64,000 nucleotides of DNA. Source: Roseburia sp. CAG:10041_57 (GTDB lineage Bacteria > Bacillota > Clostridia > Lachnospirales > Lachnospiraceae). The stretch covers positions 4,103 through 68,102 of the forward strand of contig MNTL01000058.1 in assembly GCA_001916965.1 (NCBI GenBank). The letters run 5' to 3'. Under the pieces are notes generated by a model, which saw only the letters and a program-made list of their open reading frames with translations, was not told where the DNA came from and did no database searches. The first letter of the stretch is position 1. Each line of letters opens with the position of its first letter. Shown one piece after another: positions 17,316 through 26,179 of the stretch. A program made the translations under genes and the position numbers.

Positions 17316-18167
17316 TGCGATTTCTTCCTTATATGGTGGAATTGTCTTTTCTTTAGATCCTTCCGCACACAGCCACGGAGTCTCCAATATCTTGGGAACG
17401 GCAGCGAATCGTTCATCATGGACAATCTTATGCAGGGTATCAAAACCAATCGTTCCCTGACCGATATTGGCGTGGCGGTCTTTGTGGGCACCACATGGGT
17501 TGAGGCTGTCATTGACATGGATGACTGCAATCTGGTCAAGCCCAAGGATATCATCGAACTGTTTCAGCACACCTTCATAGTCGGTGACAAGCGGATAGCC
17601 TGCATCACTGACATGGCAGGTATCAAAGCATATACGCAGGCGGTCTTTTCTTTCGACACCATCATAAATCCTCTTCAGTTCCTCAAAGGTGCGGCCGACT
17701 TCGCTGCCTTTTCCAGCCATGGTTTCAAGAGCGATATACACATCATTATCATCAGCATCAAGCACCATATTCAAGCCCTTTACAATCTGTGCAATCCCGG
17801 CATCTACACCGGCATCTACATGGGAGCCGGGATGAAGCACCAGTATACGGCTCTTCATGGCAGCAGTCCTTACAATCTCTTTGCTTAAAAATTCCACAGC
17901 CAGCTCAAAAGTCTCCGGTTTTACAGTATTCGCCAGATTGATGATATAGGGGGCATGTACAACAATCTCTTTAATTCCGGCTTTACCGGCATATTCCCAT
18001 CCGGCATCAATATTCAGATCGGCAATCTCTTTCCTTCTGGTATTCTGTGGAGCTCCGGTGTAGAGCATCAGTACATTTGCTCCATAAGAGGCAGCTTCCT
18101 TTACAGAACCCAGGAACATTTCCTTGCCGGACATCCCTACATGGGAACCTAATTTTATTTCACTCAC
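17298..18167 (-). CDS. nfo: Deoxyribonuclease IV (endonuclease IV, AP endonuclease)
   Basis: The 289-residue protein is a TIM-barrel AP endonuclease that cuts DNA 5' of abasic sites in base-excision repair. Zinc-ligand segments are visible: GSHVGMSG near the start, VVHAPYIINLAN, LVLHPGSHVDAG, ALETMAGKGSEVG, ICFDTCHVSDAGY, IHVNDSLNPCGAHKDRHANI (with the conserved HxDRH element) and a final LETPW. The length is typical of the family. The ATG start at 18167 lies 33 bp after the DUF4317 stop, on the same strand, so the two are probably co-transcribed. The stop lies within the 3' end of the diguanylate cyclase gene on the other strand. Confidence 0.95.
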   Translation of the reverse strand: MSEIKLGSHVGMSGKEMFLGSVKEAASYGANVLMLYTGAPQNTRRKEIADLNIDAGWEYAGKAGIKEIVVHAPYIINLANTVKPETFELAVEFLSKEIVRTAAMKSRILVLHPGSHVDAGVDAGIAQIVKGLNMVLDADDNDVYIALETMAGKGSEVGRTFEELKRIYDGVERKDRLRICFDTCHVSDAGYPLVTDYEGVLKQFDDILGLDQIAVIHVNDSLNPCGAHKDRHANIGQGTIGFDTLHKIVHDERFAAVPKILETPWLCAEGSKEKTIPPYKEEIALLRKP

Positions 18168-18200
18168 AATGATTTACCTGTCCTTTCGTTAATTGAGAAT

Positions 18201-19484
18201 TTATACAGTTGTTTTTACACCGTTGAGGTTGATTTCTTCATCCTCTTCCATGGGTATCATCAGGTATTTCTGTCCATCTATCGTCTGGGAAGTAATCTGC
18301 TCCGCTTTATCAGGATTCATGCGCAGGAATACGTCAGAGTATTCGGTAGCATCGTCTTCGTCAGACATTTCCGGTGACGGTGCGGGGGCAGATTCAGAAC
18401 TTTTCGTTTGTAATTCCTTTTTCAGAGTAGCCACTTCTTCTAATAGTTTCTGCTCTTTTTTTGCCTGATTATTCTTTTCAATGGCTTTTTCATCCACAAG
18501 ATTCTTGACAACAGGTGGTGCATCCTGAAATTCCTCAGCAAAATGATCCTGAATCTGCATGACGGTAGCATCAGGAATATCACTCTGAGTAAGGACTTCC
18601 TTAATGATCTCAGGAGTCAGAGTAAATTCTTCCGGTTCACCAATGACGAGATCTTCCATTTCTGCTTCTTTCTCGGCAACAAGAGTGTTCAGATTCTCCT
18701 GAATCTCAATCATAACATCGTCAGTCTGTTCCACGATAGGAGCAATTGCTGCCTTTACCATGGAATGGAAGGTCTGCTTCTCCTCTGTGGCAGTACGTTT
18801 GGAATCGCATCCAAGAACGGATTCTACGAAATCGGGGTGGGAATCCTTGGCATCATGTACATAATAGGTCAGAGAATGAATATCAGTGCTTCTTTCTATG
18901 AAGGAGGGATATAGGAAACCAACATCAGGTACACCTACGACCCAGTCCTGAATGCGGACACCGATACGGTTCTCATCCGCACGATAACCAAGTCCTGGTT
19001 TAGAGAGGTTCACAGGACAGATTGCACACAGAAGGTATGTATAGACTTCCTCGGATTCATCAATCTTGAGGTCATCATTGGTCTTGGTGATGACATCATA
19101 GGCATCATGGAAGATCAGAATCAGATAGTTGCCTACGTAGTCATAATTCTCGATAATCATGTCATAGAGATGTTCCAGAAGGTCAGGATTGCGCAGCCCG
19201 CTTTCACGCAGTCCAAGAAGATACTGCTGTTTGCCTCCCTGTTCTTCTTCCTCTTTGGTAAAGTGCAACTCCAGCAGGTTGTTGCCAATCGTACCGGAGA
19301 GTGCCTTTTTGGCAATATCCAGATATTTATAGAATTCTTCATCCTCAAGATTCAGGAAAGTTTCATTTAATTCTACGACCTTGTTTTTGTTTGCATCTAC
19401 ATAACAGCCACACATTTTGGTGATAGTGCAGGCTTCTTTCTTAAAACGTCTCTTTAATTCTAAGATGTCTTTATTTCGCAGCAT
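18201..19484 (-). CDS. DUF4317 family protein
   Basis: The 427-residue cytoplasmic protein matches what I know of DUF4317. The N-terminus is LRNKDILELKRRFKKEACTI followed by TKMCGCYVDANKNKVVELNE, the middle has YTYLLCAICPVNLSKPGLGY, and VGFLYPSFIERSTDIHSLTY precedes ESVLGCDSKRTATEEK. The C-terminal 130 residues are variable, acidic and partly coiled coil, ending near QKYLMIPMEEDEEINLNGVK. The family is common in Lachnospiraceae and has no assigned function. It starts at ATG 19484, preceded on the minus strand by a GGAGG-like sequence, and lies just upstream of nfo on the same strand. Confidence 0.88.
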   Translation of the reverse strand: MLRNKDILELKRRFKKEACTITKMCGCYVDANKNKVVELNETFLNLEDEEFYKYLDIAKKALSGTIGNNLLELHFTKEEEEQGGKQQYLLGLRESGLRNPDLLEHLYDMIIENYDYVGNYLILIFHDAYDVITKTNDDLKIDESEEVYTYLLCAICPVNLSKPGLGYRADENRIGVRIQDWVVGVPDVGFLYPSFIERSTDIHSLTYYVHDAKDSHPDFVESVLGCDSKRTATEEKQTFHSMVKAAIAPIVEQTDDVMIEIQENLNTLVAEKEAEMEDLVIGEPEEFTLTPEIIKEVLTQSDIPDATVMQIQDHFAEEFQDAPPVVKNLVDEKAIEKNNQAKKEQKLLEEVATLKKELQTKSSESAPAPSPEMSDEDDATEYSDVFLRMNPDKAEQITSQTIDGQKYLMIPMEEDEEINLNGVKTTV

Positions 19485-19655
19485 AAGTGCCTCCAGTTCT
19501 TTACTATAGATAGATATGCGAAACAGTGCGTTTCGCGGTTACTTATAAGTATACAATAAATGGGGGGAAAAGACAAATTGCAAGATGAAGGGAATTGTCA
19601 GAATATATTGATGCTTGAAAAATAAAAGCTGGCGATATATAGAGTAAATTTGATA

Positions 19656-19703
19656 CATAAATCGCCAGAATAGTATTTTTTACATACTATCTGGCGATTT
19701 ATG
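19656..19703. repeat. Long inverted repeat downstream of the hemerythrin gene
   Basis: CATAAATCGCCAG at 19656-19668 is the exact complement of CTGGCGATTTATG at 19691-19703, and TAGTA/TACTA inside extends the stem. A partial copy of the arm (GCTGGCGATATAT) occurs at 19628-19640. It follows the minus-strand hemerythrin gene and could end its transcript, but no clear T run follows in either direction, so an operator or small structured RNA is also possible. Confidence 0.55.
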
Positions 19704-19733
19704 ATGCAAAAGAAAGCGTTGGAGCATTTCTTT

Positions 19734-20558
19734 TTATTTTGTCACATCAGGTATCTTCTTATCGGTGTACAGGATATGATTGATCAGCCAGTTTAACAGA
19801 AATTCGAGAAGCTCATTCAGGTATTCCTGGGGATTGGCATCAATTTCATCCGGATCAACCTGCTCCAGACGGTCAATGAAAGCAGCATGGGCACGCTTCT
19901 GGGCTTCCAACCCTTCATAATGGATGCTCTCCATATATTCTTCTTCTTCAGAAAAATGGAACTTCGTATAATCCTCTAATTCCCCCAGTATGCTCATGAT
20001 ATCATCGTAGCTGTCGCTGACCAGTGCTTTTACCAGATTGTTGGCACGCTCGATAATACGGAACAGCTCCTGGTGCTCGTTGTCAATGAAATCAATTCCG
20101 GTACGGAATTCATCTGTAAATTCACATGGATTGTCGCGGAGCATCCAGTCATCGGCAGCGGGCAGCTTACCAATCATGATATCGCTGCTAAGGATATGGC
20201 CGTAGAGCCATTTGGCAAGGAAATTCATAAGCTCCGTAAGGGTCTGCGTCTGGTCGGGACCGGCAATCTGGGAAGAACGTTGTATTTCGGCTAATTTCTG
20301 ACGGAAGAACTCATGCTGTGCACGTTGTTTGAGAAGCTCCGGGTCACGGATCTGCTCCATATATTCTTCTTCTTTGATGAAATGATGGTCCGCATAGGCG
20401 GTCAGTTTGTCAAGGATGGCATTTACCTGTGTCTGGCGTTCCGCAGTCGGTTCTTCTTTGAGAAGCTCCAGCACACGGTTAATCAGTTCAAACAGGTAAC
20501 GATGGTCATCATCTAATGAATCAATGCCTATCAGGCAGTCATCTGTAAATTGAAACAT
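19734..20558 (-). CDS. Double-domain bacteriohemerythrin
   Basis: The 274-residue cytoplasmic protein is made of two hemerythrin domains in tandem. Domain 1 (about 1-130) has DDDHRYLF, HHFIKEEEYM, HEFFRQKL and WLYGHILSSD. Domain 2 (about 140-272) has DNEHQELF, FHFSEEEEYM, HAAFIDRL and LINHILYTDK. Each has the full His/Glu/Asp set for a di-iron, oxygen-binding site. Such proteins bind O2 or NO and in anaerobes may store or scavenge oxygen or sense it. It starts at ATG 20558 with AAAGGGG upstream on the minus strand. Intact ligands in both halves suggest that both sites are functional. Confidence 0.92.
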   Translation of the reverse strand: MFQFTDDCLIGIDSLDDDHRYLFELINRVLELLKEEPTAERQTQVNAILDKLTAYADHHFIKEEEYMEQIRDPELLKQRAQHEFFRQKLAEIQRSSQIAGPDQTQTLTELMNFLAKWLYGHILSSDIMIGKLPAADDWMLRDNPCEFTDEFRTGIDFIDNEHQELFRIIERANNLVKALVSDSYDDIMSILGELEDYTKFHFSEEEEYMESIHYEGLEAQKRAHAAFIDRLEQVDPDEIDANPQEYLNELLEFLLNWLINHILYTDKKIPDVTK

Positions 20559-20717
20559 ATATAAGTACCCCTTTCATGTCGAATAAATAAACTTATAATT
20601 ACAAACATTATACCATATAAACAGACAATTTTAAACTCCATTTTGTATTTTTATTGCAGTTTAAAATAGGCACTGCTAGAATAAAAGAAGAGTATGTCAG
20701 CAGGAGGTGAGGGCATC

Positions 20718-22571
20718 ATGAGAATCGTGAGATTGGGAATCAGCCATTTTAAATCAATCAGGAAAGTCGTATTGGAGGATATTGAAAATGCATTGATTTT
20801 GGTGGGGCAGAATAATACGGGGAAAACGACAGTATTGGATGCAATCCGTGCTGTGGGAGGCGGCTATCAGATACAGCAGGAGGATTTCGATGAGTCAGGC
20901 TCCAATATCGAAATCGAGGTAGAGATTTCCTATGAGGAAGATGATTTTACGCAGATGCAGAGAAATGGTAAAATCAGCAGATATCGAAGAATGGATGCGT
21001 GGATGGATGACTTTTGCAGGAAGCTGCCTTCTTATAAGGATGGCTCACTTATCTTTACCTTCATAGCGAACAGGGATGGCAAGGTGCGTTATGATGATGG
21101 ATTCCACAAGAATAATCGTTATATCAGGGAGATTTTCCCAAAGATATATTATGTGGATGCGGAGAGAAACCTTGGACAGTTCCAGAAGGATATGCTTCTC
21201 TTGCAGGAGGATGAGCAATTAAAGAAAATACGTGATAACTGCTGTCTGTTTAATCAGGCAAAGAAGTGCAACCACTGTTTCTCCTGTATTGGTCTGCTGA
21301 ACCGGAAGACACCGCAGGAATTGACGGCTTTTGAGACGATGAGATTACTGGATTACAAGCTGTACCGCCTGAATCTGGATGAATTTGCCACTAAGGTGAA
21401 CGAGCATTTCAGGAGGAACGGCGGGCAGGACCAGATACTCTATTCCATGAACCGCAACACGGATGGCATGCTGACGGTAACTACGGAGCTATACCAGCCG
21501 TCAGGGCAGATTACGCGGCCTGTTGAGCGGATGGGAAAGGGAATGCGGAGCATCTATATGTTATCCTTGTTAGAAACATATACAGAAGATGAGTCACGAA
21601 GTCCCAGCATCATCATGATCGAAGACCCTGAGATTTTCCTGCATCCGACGCTGCAAAAGACATCAGGAGATATCCTGTACCGGCTGTCCAAGAAACATCA
21701 GGTTATCTTTTCTACGCACTCTCCTAATCTATTGCCTAATTTTAACACCAGACAGATTCGCCAGATGGTACTGGATGAAAATGGATATCCGGAAGCAAGA
21801 AGCAAAACTGACATAAGTGTCATTTTAGATAATCTTGGATATACAGCAAATGACCTGATGAATGTGAATTTTGTATTTATCGTAGAAGGCAAGCAGGACA
21901 AGAGCAGGCTTCCTTTGTTGCTTCGCCGCTTCTATTCGGAAATGTATGATGAAAATGGCAGACTGTCGAGAGTGGCGATCATTACGACCAACAGCTGTAC
22001 GAATATCAAGACCTATGCCAACCTGAAATATATGAATCAGATCTATATTAAGGATCAGTTCCTGATGATCCGTGATGGTGATGGAAAAGACCCTGACCAG
22101 CTAAAACGACAGCTGTGTCGTTATTATGAGGAACAGGGAGCAAGAGATGCAGACAGATTACCGAGAGTTACGCCAAAGAATGTATTGATCCTGCATTATT
22201 ATTCTTTTGAGAATTATTTCCTGAATCCTGAAATTATGTATCAATTGGGAGTGATTCCAAGTGTGGAAGCTTTTTATGAAATATTCCTGGAGAAATGGAA
22301 GGAATATCTGTATAAGATCAAAAGTGGTAAACATTTACAGGCGGTGATAGGCAGGAATATTGAAACCGTTGAAGATGTGAAGGAGCATATGGAAGAAATC
22401 AGGATCTATATGCGGGGACACAATCTGTATGATATTTATTACGGAAGATATAGGGAACAGGAGAATGAATTACTCACACGATATGTTGAACTGGCACCAA
22501 GGGAAGAATTTGCAGATATACTGGATTCAATAGACCGATTCATTTATTTTGAAAGCAGGAAAAGGCATTAA
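20718..22571 (+). CDS. OLD-family ATPase/TOPRIM nuclease-like protein
   Basis: The 617-residue protein starts at ATG 20718 after CAGGAGGTGAGGGC. The N-terminal ABC-type ATPase has Walker A GQNNTGKTT at 30-38, a signature-like RMGKGMRSIYMLSLLE, Walker B IIMIEDPEIFLHP and a switch His in FSTHSPNLL. The C-terminal TOPRIM has FIVEGKQDKSRLP and IRDGDGKDP. This is the class 1, stand-alone OLD architecture, in which ATP hydrolysis is linked to a metal-dependent nuclease. An odd Cys cluster C-x7-C-x2-C-x2-C at 176-190 (KKCNHCFSCIG) inside the ATPase looks like a small zinc ribbon. There is no helicase or other defence gene beside it, so it is not a Gabija pair; a DNA repair or defence role is possible. 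Confidence 0.85.
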   Translation: MRIVRLGISHFKSIRKVVLEDIENALILVGQNNTGKTTVLDAIRAVGGGYQIQQEDFDESGSNIEIEVEISYEEDDFTQMQRNGKISRYRRMDAWMDDFCRKLPSYKDGSLIFTFIANRDGKVRYDDGFHKNNRYIREIFPKIYYVDAERNLGQFQKDMLLLQEDEQLKKIRDNCCLFNQAKKCNHCFSCIGLLNRKTPQELTAFETMRLLDYKLYRLNLDEFATKVNEHFRRNGGQDQILYSMNRNTDGMLTVTTELYQPSGQITRPVERMGKGMRSIYMLSLLETYTEDESRSPSIIMIEDPEIFLHPTLQKTSGDILYRLSKKHQVIFSTHSPNLLPNFNTRQIRQMVLDENGYPEARSKTDISVILDNLGYTANDLMNVNFVFIVEGKQDKSRLPLLLRRFYSEMYDENGRLSRVAIITTNSCTNIKTYANLKYMNQIYIKDQFLMIRDGDGKDPDQLKRQLCRYYEEQGARDADRLPRVTPKNVLILHYYSFENYFLNPEIMYQLGVIPSVEAFYEIFLEKWKEYLYKIKSGKHLQAVIGRNIETVEDVKEHMEEIRIYMRGHNLYDIYYGRYREQENELLTRYVELAPREEFADILDSIDRFIYFESRKRH

Positions 22572-22655
22572 ACCTTTACCAAATGCAGATTAAGGCGTAT
22601 AATAAAAAGCTGACAAAAAAGAAACTGTATAAAAAGAGAAATGAGAGGTAAACGA

Positions 22656-23684
22656 ATGAATAGGAAACACGAATGGTTCGTAAAAGTACAGGCATTGTGC
22701 ATGGCTGCAATGATTACACTGGCAGCATTGTGTCAGCCGGTCAAGGTACAGGCAGCAGAGGTTGTCCAGCCAAGTCTTGGCATCGATGTATCACGTTATC
22801 AGGGGCAGATTGACTGGGCACAGGTAGCGGCTTCCGGGGTACAGTTTGCTATGATCCGTGTGGGATACCGTACACAGAATACCGGCGTATTAAATGAAGA
22901 TCCATATGCGAGATACAATTTACAGGAAGCGACTAAGGCAGGAATCAAGGTAGGTGCTTATTTCTTCTCTTCCGCTGTAAATGCACAGGAAGCAGTAGAA
23001 GAAGCAGAATTCACAGCCAATATTCTGGATAAATATCAGATTACTTATCCGGTGGCTTATGATTGTGAAGGCTTCCGCAACAGCACCAGCAGACAGTATG
23101 CGTTGGGTAAGGATGTCAGAACAGCGCTGGCTGTAGGATTTCTGGATGTGATTGCACAGAGAGGTTATACACCTATGTTCTATGCTTCCAAAAATGAGAT
23201 GGAAGGAAGCAGGGACTGGAACATGGATGTGCTGGCAAGTAAGTATAAGGTATGGGTATCCTGGTATCCTGAACTGCCTTTCCCACAGACTCCGGCATGC
23301 ACCTATACAGGAATCCATTCCATGTGGCAGTACACAGCCAAGGCTGCGATTGCAGGTGTGGGCGGTCTGGTAGATATGAATATTGCATATTTTGCATATA
23401 CAGAAGTGGCAGCTGCCAAGGATGCCTCCGGTGCGGTCCAGGTGGATGCAAGTGCAGCAGCAAATGTGCAGTATACAGAAGTATATGAGGTAGTCACACC
23501 AAGCAGTGAGAATCTGAATCTGAGAACTGTACCAAGTACAGCAAGCAATGATACAATTGTTGTAACGATTCACAGTGGAGACATGATCTTTCGAACCGGC
23601 GTTGGAAATAATGGCTGGTCCAAGGTATTGCTCAATGGTGTAGAGCTGTATGCCTCATCTTCTTATCTGAAAAAAGTAATGTAA
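22656..23684 (+). CDS. Secreted GH25 lysozyme with C-terminal SH3-like domain
   Basis: The start is ATG 22656 behind GAGAGG, giving 342 residues. A Sec signal peptide covers about 1-34 and ends near VQAAEV. The GH25 muramidase domain (about 40-245) has the catalytic signature GIDVSRYQGQIDW, then YDCEG with the catalytic acid region, and VWVSWYPELPFP and SMWQYT near its end. A linker rich in Ala and Val is followed by an SH3b-like repeat (ENLNLRTVPSTASNDTIV and SGDMIFRTGVGNNGWSKV). It would cleave peptidoglycan between MurNAc and GlcNAc outside the cell, in wall turnover or against other cells. A strong terminator follows 14 bp after the stop. Confidence 0.93.
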   Translation: MNRKHEWFVKVQALCMAAMITLAALCQPVKVQAAEVVQPSLGIDVSRYQGQIDWAQVAASGVQFAMIRVGYRTQNTGVLNEDPYARYNLQEATKAGIKVGAYFFSSAVNAQEAVEEAEFTANILDKYQITYPVAYDCEGFRNSTSRQYALGKDVRTALAVGFLDVIAQRGYTPMFYASKNEMEGSRDWNMDVLASKYKVWVSWYPELPFPQTPACTYTGIHSMWQYTAKAAIAGVGGLVDMNIAYFAYTEVAAAKDASGAVQVDASAAANVQYTEVYEVVTPSSENLNLRTVPSTASNDTIVVTIHSGDMIFRTGVGNNGWSKVLLNGVELYASSSYLKKVM

Positions 23685-23697
23685 ATATGAGAATTGT

Positions 23698-23730
23698 CCA
23701 GAGTCAGCTGATTGACTCTGGATTTTTTTA
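23698..23730 (+). terminator. Terminator after the lysozyme gene
   Basis: CCAGAGTCA (23698-23706) and TGACTCTGG (23713-23721) form a perfect 9-bp stem with loop GCTGAT, followed by ATTTTTTT. Confidence 0.9.
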
Positions 23731-23741
23731 TACAAAAGCAC

Positions 23742-23770
23742 TTGACAACAATGGTCAGAAAGACTATTAT
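23742..23770 (+). promoter_or_regulatory. Sigma-A-type promoter of pncB
   Basis: TTGACA at 23742-23747 and TATTAT at 23765-23770 are separated by exactly 17 bp. They lie just after the lysozyme terminator and 65 bp before the pncB start. Confidence 0.8.
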
Positions 23771-23834
23771 ACAAAAAAGCAACCAATGCAGAGCATGTGA
23801 TATATGTGATATAAATGAGAAAAGAGGACAAGTT

Positions 23835-25304
23835 ATGAAGCAGTCAAGTAAACGAAATCTGACAATGGTAATGGATCTGTATGAGCTTACCATGGCAAAT
23901 GGATATTTTAACGACGGAGATAAGACAGCCAGAGTGGCATTTGATGTCTTTTACAGAAAGAACCCGGACAGAGGCGGCTTTGCTATTTTTGCCGGTCTGG
24001 AACAGATTGTAGAATATATTGAAGACCTGCATTTTTCGGATGAGGACGTAGAGTATCTTCGTTCTTTAAATACATTTACAGAGGATTTCTTACAATACCT
24101 GAGAGATTTTAAGTTCAGCGGTGATGTATATGCTTTTCCAGAGGGAACGATTATGTATCCAAATGAGCCTATACTGACCGTGGTAGCACCATTGATTGAT
24201 GCGCAGATCGTAGAGACTGCTATTCTTGCAGAAGTAAATCATCAGTCATTAGTAGCAACCAAGACAGCCAGAATTGTAAAAGCAGCAGAGGGTAAAGCAG
24301 TGTCAGACTTCGGAGCCAGACGTGCGCATAACATGGATGCAGCAGTATATGGGGCTAGAGCTTCCTATATTGGTGGTGCAGCAGGCACAGCTACTGTTCT
24401 TGCCGGTCAGATGTTTGGCATTCCTGTCAGCGGAACCATGGCTCACAGCTGGGTTATGTATTACAAAGATGAATACGAGGCATTCAGGCATTATGCAGAG
24501 AATTATCCTGACAATACCGTATTACTGGTAGATACTTATGATACGATTAAGTCAGGTATACCAAATGCAATCCGTGTGGCAAGGGAAGTCCTGGAACCCA
24601 TGGGCAAACGTCTCAAGGGTATCCGTATTGACAGCGGAGACCTTGCATATCAGTCTATCAAGGTCAGAAAGATGCTGGACGATGCAGGGCTGACAGATTG
24701 TAAGATCATCGTGTCCAACAGCTTGGATGAGCATACGATTTCTTCTCTGAACATGCAAAAGGCAAGAATCGATGGTTATGGTGTAGGCGAGCGTCTGATC
24801 ACAGGGGCTTCCAGTGATTATTCTGAGGATAGTATATCTCTGCTTGGTGCTGTGTATAAGATTGCAGCTGTGGAGGAAAATGGAGGATTTGCTCCCCGAA
24901 TCAAGGTATCCGGTTCTGTTGAGAAGATTACCAATCCCGGTCTGAAGAAAGTATACCGTGTATACGATCAGAATGGTAAAGCCAAGGCGGATCTGATTGC
25001 CAAGGCAGATGAAACCATAGACATGTCACAGGAGTTCCGTTTCGTAGACCCGGATATGCCATGGAGAAATCTGAAATTCACACATTGTACAGTGAGACCT
25101 TTACAGGAAAAGATATTTGAAAATGGTAAATTAGTATATAAGCTCCCGACACTTAATGAAATCCGTGCTTATGTCAGGAAGCAGCTGGATGAGGAAATAT
25201 GGGAAGAAGAGCAGCGTTTTGTCAATCCACATAAACACTATATGGACATGACACCTGATTACTATGATATGAAGATGAGCCTGCTTAATGATTCGAGAGC
25301 CTGA
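23835..25304 (+). CDS. pncB: Nicotinate phosphoribosyltransferase
   Basis: The 489-residue enzyme starts at ATG 23835; the frame extends upstream, but the promoter and the ribosome binding site AAAGAGGAC place the start here. It converts nicotinate and PRPP to nicotinate mononucleotide in NAD salvage. Family segments are MVMDLYELTMANGYF at the N-terminus, FAGLEQIVEYIEDL, SDFGARRAHNMDAAVYGARA, GTMAHSWVMYYKDEYEAF (with the conserved His), LLVDTYDTIKSG and GIRIDSGDLAY, matching the NAPRTase fold. The next gene encodes an NrtR-like Nudix protein, so the pair forms an NAD homeostasis locus. The inverted repeat at 25320 lies in the gap. Confidence 0.95.
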   Translation: MKQSSKRNLTMVMDLYELTMANGYFNDGDKTARVAFDVFYRKNPDRGGFAIFAGLEQIVEYIEDLHFSDEDVEYLRSLNTFTEDFLQYLRDFKFSGDVYAFPEGTIMYPNEPILTVVAPLIDAQIVETAILAEVNHQSLVATKTARIVKAAEGKAVSDFGARRAHNMDAAVYGARASYIGGAAGTATVLAGQMFGIPVSGTMAHSWVMYYKDEYEAFRHYAENYPDNTVLLVDTYDTIKSGIPNAIRVAREVLEPMGKRLKGIRIDSGDLAYQSIKVRKMLDDAGLTDCKIIVSNSLDEHTISSLNMQKARIDGYGVGERLITGASSDYSEDSISLLGAVYKIAAVEENGGFAPRIKVSGSVEKITNPGLKKVYRVYDQNGKAKADLIAKADETIDMSQEFRFVDPDMPWRNLKFTHCTVRPLQEKIFENGKLVYKLPTLNEIRAYVRKQLDEEIWEEEQRFVNPHKHYMDMTPDYYDMKMSLLNDSRA

Positions 25305-25319
25305 ATAGTTATAAAATGT

Positions 25320-25348
25320 TTAGAGCCATACAATATGTGTGGCTCTAA
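25320..25348. repeat. Inverted repeat between pncB and the NrtR-like gene
   Basis: TTAGAGCCATAC (25320-25331) and GTGTGGCTCTAA (25337-25348) are complementary over 12 bp with one G-T pair and a 5-nt loop. No T run follows, so it could be an RNA processing hairpin or an operator for the Nudix regulator encoded 36 bp downstream. Confidence 0.55.
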
Positions 25349-25383
25349 GTAGATATGTAATGAAACAGAAAGGCAGGAAGAGA

Positions 25384-26157
25384 ATGACACAGTGTAATCT
25401 GAAAGATATGGAATCCATGACGGAAGAAGAATATCTGGCGCAGTATAAGCCATCTGATTATGAGCGCCCTTCCGTCACTGTGGATATGCTGATTTTTACG
25501 ATAACCCGCAATCAGCGTCTTGCTATGATCCTGATCAAGAGAGGCGGGCATCCGGAGCGGGGCAAATGGGCAATACCGGGTGGATTCGTGGAGATGGATG
25601 AGTCACTGGAGGATGCAGCAGCCAGAGAATTGAAAGAAGAAACCGATCTGGATCATATATACCTGGAGCAATTGTATACATTTGGCGATGTACATCGTGA
25701 TAAAAGGACCAGGGTCATTTCCGTGGCATATATGGCGCTGGTTCCGGCTGATACATTGCAATACACACCGGGGGATGATGCCCAGGATGCCTGCATGTTT
25801 GAGATAGAAAGGACTGTCCGGGGAGTGATTCTGCATGCGATAGGCAGGAATCTGACACTGACGGAGACTGACCTTGCCTTTGACCACAAGGATATCATAG
25901 CAAAAGGTCTGGAACGATTACAGAGTAAAGTGACTTATACGGATCTTGCCCTGGAATTACTGAGGAATAAAGAGAAGTTCTCCATTTATGAGCTGCAGAT
26001 TATTCATGAGGTGGTAACAGGGACAGAGCTTGACGTGGCGAATTTCAGACGGTCTTTTAAAAAGAAATTCATTGATACAGGGCGTGTGGAGAAGCTGGAT
26101 GAGAAATGCTACGATTATTCCAGAAAACCAAGCAGCTATTATAGATTAATCGGATAA
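25384..26157 (+). CDS. Nudix hydrolase with winged-helix domain (NrtR-like)
   Basis: The start is ATG 25384 behind AGGAAGAG, giving 257 residues. Residues about 28-165 are a Nudix domain with the complete box GGFVEMDESLEDAAARELKE followed by ETDL, so the catalytic Glu residues are present. Residues about 175-257 resemble the winged helix of NrtR-type regulators: KFSIYELQIIHEVVTGTEL, then FRRSFKKKFIDTGRVE and YYRLIG. NrtR proteins sense ADP-ribose and repress NAD genes; in several of them the Nudix site is inactive. Here the site looks intact, so it may be an ADP-ribose pyrophosphatase, a regulator, or both. Its place directly after pncB supports a role in NAD metabolism. Confidence 0.85.
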   Translation: MTQCNLKDMESMTEEEYLAQYKPSDYERPSVTVDMLIFTITRNQRLAMILIKRGGHPERGKWAIPGGFVEMDESLEDAAARELKEETDLDHIYLEQLYTFGDVHRDKRTRVISVAYMALVPADTLQYTPGDDAQDACMFEIERTVRGVILHAIGRNLTLTETDLAFDHKDIIAKGLERLQSKVTYTDLALELLRNKEKFSIYELQIIHEVVTGTELDVANFRRSFKKKFIDTGRVEKLDEKCYDYSRKPSSYYRLIG

Positions 26158-26179
26158 AAGAGAAAGGTACGGTAGAGCT

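Noticed and set aside
20718..22571. Gabija-type defence system
   Set aside because: The OLD-like protein has no UvrD-type helicase partner; the neighbours are a hemerythrin gene and a lysozyme gene.
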